In this document: positions 14,306 through 24,220 of the stretch, in pieces | How the letters are laid out: every line of letters starts with the position of its first letter | Numbering within the stretch: the stretch's first letter is position 1 | DNA from: Terebella lapidaria | Taxonomy: Eukaryota; Annelida; Polychaeta; Terebellida; Terebellidae | Reading direction: 5' to 3' | Assembly (NCBI GenBank): GCA_949152475.1 | Contig: OX424564.1 | Coordinates: 37,942,165-38,006,164 of the forward strand | DNA: 64,000 nucleotides | Notes under the pieces: model-generated | What the model was told of the DNA's origin: nothing | Databases searched by the model: none | Seen by the model: only the letters and a program-made list of their open reading frames with translations | Position numbers and translations under genes: made by a program

Positions 14306-15670
14306 TGACCTTGAATTTGACCTTTGCCCTTATTTTCAAGGTCAGAGCACAAAATGGCTAATATCTCGCTTTTTATCGACTTTACAGCTTAGGAATCAAT
14401 TGTGCACATATAGGAAATTATATAATCCGAATATTCTGATGACCTCGAATTTGACCTTTGACCTCATTTTCAAGGTCAAAGAACAAAACAGCTAATATCT
14501 CGCTTATTATCCACTTTACAGCTTGGTACCAAATTGTGGACATATAGGATATGATGTATGCCGAATATTTTGATGACCTCAAATTTGACCTTTGACCTCA
14601 TTTTCAAGGTCAGGTACAAAATGGCTAATATCTCGCTTATTATTGACTTTACAGCTTAGGAACCAATTGTGGACATATAGGAAATGACTTATGCCAAATA
14701 TTCTGATGACCTTGAATTTGACCTTTAACCTGATTTTCAAGGTCAGAGCACAAAATGGCTAATATCTCGCTCATTATCGATTTTTCAGTTTACGAATCAA
14801 TTGTGGGCATATAGGAAATGATATAGTTCGAATATTGTGATGAACCTGGATTTGACCTTTGACCTCATTTTCAAGGTCAAAGAACAAAATGACTAATATT
14901 TCGCTTATTTTACAACTTGAGAATCAATTGTGGACAGATAGGAAATGATATATGATGAATATTGTCGTGACCTTGAATTTGACCTTTGCCCTTATTTTCA
15001 AGGTCAGAGCACAAAATGGCTAATATCTCGCTTTTTATCGACTTTACAGCTTAGGAATCAATTGTGCACATATAGGAAATTATATAATCCGAATATTCTG
15101 ATGACCTTGAATTTGACCTTTGACCTCATTTTCAAGGTCAAAGAACAAAACAGCTAATATCTCGCTTATTATCTACTTTACAGCTTGGGACCAAATTGTG
15201 GACGTATAGGAAATGATGTATGCCGAATATTTTGATGACCTCAAATTTGACCTTTGACCTCATGCTCAAGGTCAGGCACAAAATGGCTAATATCTCGCTT
15301 ATTATTGACTTTACAGCTTAAGAATCAATTGTGGACATATAGGAAATGACTTATGCCAAATATTCTGATGACCTTGAATTTGACCTCTGACCTGGTTTTC
15401 AAGGTCAGAGCACAAAATGGCTAATATCTCGCTCATTATCGATTTTACAGTTTACGAATCAATTGTGGGCATATAGGAAATGATATAGTTCGAATATTGT
15501 GATGACCCTGGATTTGACCTTTGACCTCATTTTCAAGGTCAAAGAACAAAATCACTAATATTTCGCTTATTTTACAACTTGAGAATCAATTGTGGACAGA
15601 TAGGAAATGATATGTGATGAATATTGTCGTGACCTTGAATTTGACCTTTGACCTCATATTCAAGGTCTCG
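14306..15670. repeat. Higher-order satellite array, 134-bp monomer, 5-mer HOR
   Basis: Eleven monomers start their TGACC core at 14306, 14440, 14574, 14707, 14841, 14968, 15102, 15236, 15369, 15503 and 15630. Spacings run 134, 134, 133, 134, 127 and then repeat, so five monomers form a 662-bp higher-order unit present twice, followed by one more monomer. Typical monomers contain TGACCTTGA, then TGACCTTTGACCT, then TCAAGGTCA. Confidence 0.9.
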
Positions 15671-16180
15671 CAGGACAACTTAGCTAATATCTTTTTTATT
15701 ATCACATGCTATGAACTTATCTTAAACTACAAACAGTAGGAACACAATGATTTCCGACAGTGTGATAACCTTTGTCGGAAACATCATGTTTGCACTATTT
15801 TTTCTTCACATTTTTGCTTCACATGTCCCATATTCACATTACTTGTCTTGATGGGAATTAACAATGGAAGCACGAGTGTTCTATGACGTCACAATGAAAC
15901 ATCGCGCGATTCAACCTGAAAACTTATAAGCATGCAAAAAAAACATGCAACCACTGTGACGTCATAATACAAAGTACTTGATGACCGGGTGATCTGCATT
16001 GTTTATACTGTTCCCTAGCAACGCACATGTTCTCGCGGGTTTTCCACTCAGTAGAAGGGGTCCTTGGGTACAATCAAAGATTGTAAGAGGTTCTTGCAAT
16101 CTTCTTTACAATTTCAATTGACTTTACATGTGTTGGCTCTTCAAACATTTCAGAATCATAAATTCATAGCATGTTTTAAA

Positions 16181-16338
16181 AACAAAACCTGTTTCGTGTG
16201 TTTTCCAGCACGCGGGAAATATCTCGTTTGAACTGGCGGAAGAAGATCAGAAAGCACGAGACCGAATCTCTTGTATTCTTCCGCCAGTTCAAACTCGATC
16301 TTTCACGCGTGCTGGAAAACACACTCAACCAGTTTTGT
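16181..16338. repeat. Long inverted repeat (hairpin)
   Basis: Left arm 16,197-16,244 and right arm 16,276-16,323 are 48-nt reverse complements with a handful of mismatches and a 31-nt loop. Weaker pairing extends outward to about 16,181 and 16,338. The stem includes TTTTCCAGCACGCG and TTTGAACTGGCGGAAGAA. It sits at the right end of the non-satellite stretch inside copy A. Confidence 0.85.
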
Positions 16339-16654
16339 CATTTTATCAAATTTACAACTTAGGATTCTGTTGTGGACATACAGCAAATAATATATGCTGA
16401 ATATTCTGATGACCTTTAATTTGACTTTTGAATTCATTTTCGAGGTCACAGGATATAATGACTAATATCTGTGTTATTACTGAATTTACAGATTAGTTAG
16501 CAGTTGTGAACATATAAGAAATCATATATGCTGAATACTCTCGTGACTTTAAATTTGACCGTGACCTTATTTTCAAGGCCACGGGACAAAATAGCTATTA
16601 TATATTGTCCGGTAACCTATCTTAGCCCATGGGCTAATTTTCTTGGATATACCC

Positions 16655-16990
16655 TTCTTCTTCTATAACATCTTTACAGCTTGAAGTGTGGACACCTTAC
16701 ATAATAATACTCAATTCGTGGTAAGTTATGCCACCATTGTCGATCAGCTGGCCGCCTCCACGTGCGTGACAAATTGTGAATGTTGCTGACAAGACAGGAT
16801 GTTGAGTATTATTGCTTTCCCACTTGAGTCAATGGACCTAAGCCCATACATAAATTGAGTATGTAATTATATTCCCGAACAAGCAGTCACACAAATCTCA
16901 CATTATATCGTGACTATTTATTTGAAATGCGGCCTACTTGTCTGTCTTGTACTATACACATATGTACATGAGTTAAATTAAAGTACTAGT
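16655..16990. repeat. Paired ~340-bp repeat, copy 1
   Basis: This matches 20,935-21,300, starting at TATACCC and TCTTCTATAACATC and including GGAATGCGGCCTACTTGTC or its near match. It shares the words 'ctttacagcttg...gtggacac' with the satellite monomer, so it may derive from the same family. Confidence 0.7.
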
Positions 16991-17059
16991 AACACATTGA
17001 ACTGAACAAATCTTCATCTCCACTTGTTCTCCACAAGTCACAGCATTATGATACTCTCT

Positions 17060-20000
17060 GATACATGATTAATGTTATCAGTTGCGATTTGTTCGAACAA
17101 GTGGACTGCCCTTGTGTTTTTAGCGCACCAATCAACGAAAGCGGGGTGCTTGACACCAAGTTGCCGAATACTGCAATATCGTGTTTTCAGTACAGGAGGG
17201 ATGTGCAACACGGTATCACGCAGACCTTCTTCCCATGTATCATCCCAGACACTTGTGATGACCGAATCAAATCCAAACGATCAATCATGAGGAATAATTA
17301 ACAGTATTGATTACGGGGGCGCCGGTTGTCATGGCAACAGATACCGGTAGGGTAATGGGTGAGCTAGCCTAGTGTTCAGAGCAGGAATGCAATCCCAAAC
17401 CAGGGCTGGTGTACATGTACCAGGGCAAACCCCGACCGCAGACAGCAATCAGGAAAGCGTTCAATTTGGCCGCCCTCCCATGAGACATTTAATCTATTGT
17501 TGCTGGCCTCGCGGGTTGTTTTGTTCCGTTAAACCAGGCCATAATTCACGTGCTGCCATGGCAGCTTTTTGCGTTCAAGGCTGCGTGGTCCCCAGCACGC
17601 CTCCCGTGACGCCTACTATGTATGCTGCTCTTTTTCAAATGGTAAAACCATGTCATTGCCGCCCCGGCAATCAAATGATGAATTGGGCGCGTTTAAAGGC
17701 AGAGACAAGAGATCGTAGTCGGTAATCCTGTGGTGGTGTTCAATCCTAAAACACTTGATTGGGCACAAAAGGAACAGGGCTGTCGGACGTGGCTTCCAGT
17801 GACACAAGTGTCAGATCTCCATTTGTGCGTGAAGTGACTAGTCATCCATCATACTCCTATCACACTGTGCTTGACCGTGGCAGGACGACAAAAACAACCT
17901 GTAGTCCCGGACTTAGCCGAGCGTCTCCAAGCTTCACATTATTGATGTAGCCGCCACTGTGGACAGCAGAAAGCATATGCGGTAATGTAATTTAGACTGG
18001 TGACAAATAGCTTTGATGACACCTCAGCTGTTGATTGACACATGTGTCAGATCTCCACTTGTGCGTGAAGTGACTGGTCATCCATCATACTCCTATCACA
18101 CTCTGCGCTCGACCGTGGCAGGACGACAAAAACAACCTGCAGTCCCGGACTTAGCCAAGCGTCTCCAAGCTTCACATTATTGATGGAGCCGCCACTGTGG
18201 ACAGCAGAAAGCATATGCGGTAATGTAATTTAGACTGGTGACAAATAGCTTTGATGACACCTCAGCTGTTGATTCAAACAGATGACCCCCTGTAGGGCGT
18301 CAGTGGCCGGTAGAGGGCGCTGTCCTCCGGAAGAGGGGCACGATCAGCATCTGGCCAGGAGTCACAGCAAATAATGGGACGGTTTAATGGCTGTCTGTAA
18401 AACCTTGGACATAAACAACTATAATCTCAGTAAAGATTGCATATCGTTTCGATATGATACTCGGCCCACCATGAAACCTTGGACAACTACATTCTCTTAC
18501 AATGTTGCAGTGTTTCAGGGAAGATTGCATTTTGTTTCAATATGATACTCGAATCCTAGAGGAAAGCAGTAAGGGATGCAAACCTGTCTAGAAAGTTTCA
18601 GATGTCCTTCTCATCTACGTCATTCACATCATAAGTGTGATACAGAATAGGTTCGTCTTATCTGATCTAATATTGTTGATATTTTTTCATGTTTTGACGG
18701 CTCTGTTTTCATGTTTCCAGTGTCATACTTTGTTGCGAGAAGATTTACGAGTGCCATCTGTACATGTTTATCTTATTATTATATGCATTATTGTACGTTA
18801 TGGTATTGTGGTTGTGCCAGTTGTCACCATCCACCCCCACCCCTCCGCCCATGTAATATTGGGTGTTACCTTGCAAATGCATGCGTATATAGGGTAGTTT
18901 ATGATGCCTGACAATGAAGCATTAAACAATTAGTTTCTATCCATATGCCGAATCTTGTACCCATTCTTATTAGATAATAAATATAAAATAAGTTATACTG
19001 ACTCTATTGCGACTGAGGTCAATTAAATTTGTAACAACTCATGAGGGTACCATATAAATTACCCAACATCTGAACAGACATTATTCTGATTCTCTAGGAC
19101 ATAAAAATGCCATAATGTCACATTGTATATCTACCATCAGTAGATTACCTGTTATTGCCTTGTGGTGCAACGAGGATCCTTAAATAATTAATGCTTACTA
19201 ATAGCTAAAGCTGTAGGTTTTGACAGCGGGAATCTCAGATTATACTCTGTAACGAGTCGTAAACACACCAAAGTTCCATGGCCGATTAGTTCCTGGGAAC
19301 ATGTACTGCACCAGTTTGTTCAAGGTCCAGGCGTGGTGATAGCCGATCTCTCAGTTCTTGTGTATGAATGATTATATTTCATCACTCAGAAACCCAAAAG
19401 CGTTACGGCCTCGACTTAACACACCAGTGTATGATTTTGTCATTGATTTCGTTTCACATTTCAAAAGTGTCAATACGATACATTAATGATGCCAAGCTCG
19501 CGTGAGGTGAATTTTGTTAATCAATTTTGCTAAATCGACAATAAAATCTGCCTTTCCAAATCAATATATCCCGTGCCCAACGCCATTAATACCCGTGCAA
19601 CATCAAAAGTTCATGGCTTGACTTTTTACCCTGGATATAATTTTGTGAGGGTTTATTTTCTCTGAGAGGATAAACGATGTTGCCCACAATTATGCAAATC
19701 AAGAGTATTTCGCTCTAAGGAGCTGGTGATAGGGAAAGAATGATGTCTGGTGGTATCGAAGGCGGTGACAGGCCTCTTACACAGGTGATACAGCACAAAA
19801 TCCCAAATAAACCGGCGCCTTGAAGACATCTATTCAAATTGTGAGACATGATTTCGATAAATTGAAACTGAGCGTGAGGCTGCTTTTCTCGGAATTATCT
19901 TTAGATTGGAGAAATGTTAATTTACGATCTGTGATGGCAATACAAGTCTTACACACGCAATCAGAACACTCTGGAAACATATATATATATTCATTCGACG

Positions 20001-20130
20001 ACGCTTATAATAACCTTGACATTTTTTGTTAACCTTGACCTCAGAAACATAAGGATCATACTGCACGTTTCCCTGCGGATCTCTAAAATCTTTCGACTGC
20101 ATCACGCACACAGTCATATAGGCAGAAAGA
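17060..20130 (+). repeat. G-H-T module 4
   Basis: G (17,060-17,840) has the longest plus-strand opening of any copy, 17,065-17,301, with CDLFEQVDCPCVFSAP, and a second at 17,372-17,725. Its 3' end is tandemly repeated once with a 236-bp period (about 17,803-18,276). H is at 18,670-18,930 and T at 19,620-20,130. It resembles module 3 more closely than modules 1, 2 and 5. Confidence 0.5.
17803..18276. repeat. 236-bp tandem repeat (two copies) at the 3' end of G module 4
   Basis: The segment beginning GTGTCAGATCTCC is repeated after 236 bases with few differences. Only module 4 has this second copy. It includes the GCAGAAAGCATATGCGG stretch, which in modules 1 and 2 is one arm of a palindrome. 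Confidence 0.8.
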
Positions 20131-22605
20131 TTGGTATAATTAGTGCGATAATTATCAACAACAAATACCGAAAACACAGCAACCAGAACGACATGATATT
20201 GCATAATAACATGTATGGCTATTAATTTGAGTGCATTTATGTCTATGCGTGTTCAACTCTTAGTCCATGAACCAGGGATATCGTCCCTGATCCATGACTC
20301 TTCCGGTCCATGTGCGAAGCCCTCATTTCTCTATGCTAGAAAAAAAAAATTGTTGCTGTATATTTTAGCATGTTTAACTCATCGGAAATCAGTAGCAAGA
20401 ATTAGTGACACAGGCGAGGGAATTGAGATCCCACACGAACGTTTCAATCATTTGAGAGACTCCCTCCCTCCAGTGCGATTGCAATTTGCCACTCAAATCA
20501 AAGGAAATTTGTTGCCACTACTCAAATTTCTCACAATTTGTAATTCGTTGACATACGGGTTTTACTACTGTGTGAACTGCCCTATATATTTCGAGGTCTA
20601 TATTTACATGTAAACACCGTAGATGATCAGTGTATTACACATACAGACGACAGTGGTGAAACTGACTGTGCATGTCAAATGGGTATGGAAAAAATGAACA
20701 ATTTATTCTGCTTTACCATTGAATCCATGTGACAGGATCAAATGCATGGACGCATGCTTGATTTTTCCCTGTCCCTCTCCCTCTCTCTCTCTCTGTGGCC
20801 TGTTACAGCTATAACTAATGAGCTTGTAGAGATCGCGCCCACTTATCATTTCGTGGGCAATACATCAAACGTTGCATGACTTTTATCGAAGTTTACGATA
20901 GGGCAATAGAGTGGATAACTTCCACTATTTTTTTATATACCCATTTCTTCTATAACATCTTTACAGCTTGGAGTGTGGACACCTTACATAATAATACTCA
21001 ACTAGTGGTAAGTTATGCTATCCGACAGTGTCAATCAGCTGACCGTTTCCACGTGCGTGACACATCGAAAATTTTGTTGACAAGACAGAAATTTTAGTAT
21101 TATTGCTTTCCCACTTGAGTCAATGGACCTAGTTCCATACATAAATTAGTTAGGTCGTCTCCCTGAATATAAACAAATTCAGGAATCACCTCAAGTTTGT
21201 TTTAAAAATATTCTTTATTGTTCAATAGTCAGTTATTTGGAATGCGGCCTACTTGTCTGTCTTGTACCATACAAATATGTACATGAGTTGAATTAAGTCC
21301 TTTTTTGTTTAGTTATATTTAAATGTGGCTTATAATGTGTTCATGCAAATGGATCAGTGCAAACTCTGGCAACACTAGGAGCTCCTGGATTGTTGTCATA
21401 CGTATTCCTATACATTGGAGAAACATGCATAGCATTATGAATATGATTTTCAGTTCCTGAAATATGATATACACGAACACGGATACACTGAAGGAACGTA
21501 CCATTTGATGGCTGATTTGATGAAGACTCTATCACCGCTTTTTCTACTAGATTTGTTTGGTAACTTTTTCCCATCAGCGCTCAATCAATTGGGCTACATG
21601 TCGGCGAGATTTTGGAATGTTTTGCTCTGGTTAAATACCAGCTATGGTAGGGCTGGTATTTAAAAAAATTATGTATAAATATCAAATTGAACTGTTCTCA
21701 TGAAACAACACTCGTACATTGTAGCCATAACCCCAGTAATGATTGGTTACATTTTTAAGCTAGCATATATTGGCTGTAACATAGACATTTTTGGGAATCC
21801 CTTACCCTGTATATTTTGGAGTAGAATTTATTATGGGAATAATCAGTTAAGATGTTCATGGTTTTATGTGTTTTATCCATAGATTCAGTTGGTATGTCAC
21901 TTGTAACAAGCAGTTACCCATTTGATAGCGTTTTTTGGTTTTCCACATATTTATTTCAACACACATTTCAGAATGGGTTCAGCTTCTGGGACCTGCTCTG
22001 AATGCGAAAGTGTATAATTGCATCCCAATAGGGTAGTTTGTGCAGGCAATGAATCTTTGGGGTGTAGTATAATTTTGTGAATGTGCGTGGAACATGCATT
22101 AAATAAATGATAGGGATGAACAAATACATGCACATGCTATAGAGGAAAAATATGCAAGAATTTATCTCATGTATGTATGCATTGAATAAATGTAAACAAA
22201 TAATTATACCCGAAATTCTGCTCAAAAATATGTCACTACTATGCCGCACAAAATATCACTGGTCTTGCAAGGTACAACACCATACCGTAGTCGCGTTAGG
22301 TAATCGGGTATACATATATTGTCACTGTAAATGAACAATCTGCAAAATGTCATGAGTGTTCAGATGAAGAAATAGCCTCGCCCTTGAGGTCTAATGATGT
22401 GTTCGGTGTCATAACAACCAACATGTAACCCCGGTGATCATCAGCCTCCAGGGGCGGGTACACACCAATGTCAGTGTGTGCTAACAAGAGCTAGTCCAGG
22501 CCACACTGCCCGGAGCGATAGATTCCAGACAATCAAGGGGGACACGGTTACGTAAGCTGGCGCGAAATATAGAATCACAGAGTGTCGTGTGGGGAAACAT
22601 TCGCC
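20130..22605. other. 3' block of unit I, no gene seen
   Basis: This holds a short CT microsatellite (about 20,780-20,794), the second copy of the ~340-bp repeat (20,935-21,300) with an 85-bp insertion, and a block (21,985-22,605) homologous to 38,470-39,091 and 62,290-63,204. The 132-codon plus-strand frame at 20,215-20,613 contains DTGEGIEIPHERFNHL, but nothing else supports it as a gene. Confidence 0.6.
21148..21232 (-). mobile_element. 85-bp interspersed repeat, copy 1
   Basis: This 85-nt sequence appears in opposite orientation at 24,136-24,220 with no difference that I could see. It is absent from the otherwise matching repeat at 16,655-16,990, so it is an insertion there. In the orientation of the second copy it contains AATAAAGAATATTTTTAAAA. 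Class unknown. Confidence 0.65.
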
Positions 22606-23467
22606 CCAGGTGGTGGTTGATTGCCTTTTCCATGTAATGATCACATACTCACAGAATGATGTAGTGTACGGGAAGAAAATATAGTCAATTTCTGGAGGTC
22701 GTAAAATTACTGTAATGTCCTTTGACCGATTTGTTGTAAATTGACAGGTTTCGCGCTGCTGTGATTTAATGTCACTGGCCAACAAAACGTCACATCAGGC
22801 ATCCAGAATGCACTCTGTATGCAAATGAATGTAGGCTAATGCGTGGCCATTACACAATCATTACAGGAAACATTTAATTCCTCAACAAATGAGCTGCCAA
22901 CAGTTGGCATAAACTGGTCAGACTCGAATTAGCGCGAGACTCTGATGTGGTCTTGTTATTGTAATAGACCATTACCATCAGTCGGGAGCGCCCGTAAAAG
23001 ACAACCAATGTATCTTCCCTCTGAGTTCTTTGTTTCCATCCTGCAACAATAACCTCAAACAAAAATTTGCATAATTTGTCATCGTTAAGTTTCTGACCGA
23101 TGAGTGCTGTTTCCATGGAAATCGCACTTTGCTGCATCTATACATAAAAGATTCGGGACATGTTCGTTTACTGGAAACATGAAGCAAGGATCCTCTTGTT
23201 TGGGCAAATCACATGCCTATAGACTTCTGTACAGCAGACAAGTGGGACGAGCGCTTAATAGAGGCGACCTGACAAGATGAATATTGACCGCACGTCCCTC
23301 TGACGCCTACTGCATGTGTCAATTACCAACACACTTCAGAGAACAGACTCGCATCCCACTCGCTTGTTGTATGTGGGGAGATGTGCCAGACCTTACTCTT
23401 CGTTTACTTTTTACGAGATGAAACCCGACACCATAACTACTGAAATACAGCTACGTCGTGAATCCAT

Positions 23468-23653
23468 GTGATTGCAAAAATGTGGAATTATTCACGCAAA
23501 AATTGGAACAAATTGATCCTCGTTTCCCGTGTGTCGTTCCTCATCATATTTTTGCTCCTTGTCAGTGCCGGAACACTGCAAAACGTGAAAAACAAACATA
23601 CCAACACCGCTCATTCCCGACATGTCATCAAACTATTCCATTTTACATCATGA
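23468..23653 (+). CDS. Possible small signal-anchor protein or first exon
   Basis: A 61-codon frame reads MIAKMWNYSRKNWNKLI, followed by a hydrophobic run of about 20 residues (LVSRVSFLIIFLLLVSAGTL) and then a polar, basic tail. This basic-hydrophobic-polar layout is that of a signal peptide or a type II Golgi-enzyme anchor. Either of the Met codons at residues 1 and 5 could start it. The frame lies in a stretch of unit II (about 23,500-24,350) that unit I lacks. No family was recognised, and a spurious frame is quite possible. If real, it may be only an exon. Confidence 0.25.
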   Translation: MIAKMWNYSRKNWNKLILVSRVSFLIIFLLLVSAGTLQNVKNKHTNTAHSRHVIKLFHFTS

Positions 23654-24135
23654 CAAAAATGAACTGGCGATTTGGCATTTTGAATATTGGACCTGGAGAT
23701 TTGTTTCAGATCACTTGACCCTGATGTCCATATTCATACGATATTATCAATTATTGCGAACTAACCTGATATCTGACCACAAAAAATAATGTAATATCAT
23801 CGAATTTCCGATAACATTTCTGCTGAACCCCTGTGAAATGTACGGAATTCCTGTGAAAAGATAAACTATACAAATTACCACGAACTTCGGAAATAATTCA
23901 AATCTACTGTCAAATTTGTATTACCAAACAACGAAGTGTGTAATATCATTTTTTACATATCACGATAACTCACTCAAGAATTAGGCTAACAGTATTATAA
24001 ACAACTTGTTATATTTCGTATTGATTGTGAATTTCATTGGTCTATTAATTGTTCTGTATTTACTGGAAGACGATTATGGCCAACCAGTTACAGGTATATG
24101 TTGTTGTTTTTAATGAAGAGTTCCACGAGCAGCCA

Positions 24136-24220
24136 CTGACTATTGAACAATAAAGAATATTTTTAAAACAAACTTGAGGTGATTCCTGAATTTGTTTATA
24201 TTCAGGGAGACGACCTAACT
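24136..24220 (+). mobile_element. 85-bp interspersed repeat, copy 2
   Basis: This is the reverse complement of 21,148-21,232. It lies within the ~860-bp stretch that unit II has and unit I lacks. It could be a MITE fragment or the 3' end of a short retroelement. Confidence 0.65.

Larger units (their letters stand above)
14134..16628. repeat. Tandem-repeat element (inverted-terminus family), copy A
   Basis: This interrupts the T flank of module 3. It begins with a piece of the family's internal leader (GGTCTGCGTGTGGCGGCC, resembling 36,759 onward), contains an array of about 134-bp monomers, and ends with the family's right terminus GTCCGGTAACCT at 16,617-16,628. The left terminus AGGTTACCGGAC is absent. 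A non-repeat stretch of about 640 bp (about 15,705-16,340) interrupts the array. No protein-coding frame was recognised. Confidence 0.75.
1..22605. repeat. Segmental duplication unit I
   Basis: The sequence from base 1 matches, with scattered substitutions and indels, the sequence starting near 22,606, and more distantly those near 39,092 and 63,205. The phase is arbitrary because the window starts inside the array. Unit I contains a 5' block (1-2,677), a recently duplicated c block plus G module (2,678-10,279), two further G-H-T modules, a tandem-repeat element at about 14,134-16,628, and a 3' block (about 20,130-22,605). No splice-verified gene was recognised. The alignment was made by eye, so boundaries are approximate. 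Confidence 0.8.

Noticed and set aside
14306-15670. Regularly spaced repeats resembling a CRISPR array
   Set aside because: The whole 134-bp monomer is repeated, with no unique spacers, and the context is animal DNA.
20215-20613. 132-codon plus frame with DTGEGIEIPHERFNHL, like the G1 box of a histidine-kinase ATPase
   Set aside because: Only one short motif matches; the N box, other G boxes and domain length are missing.
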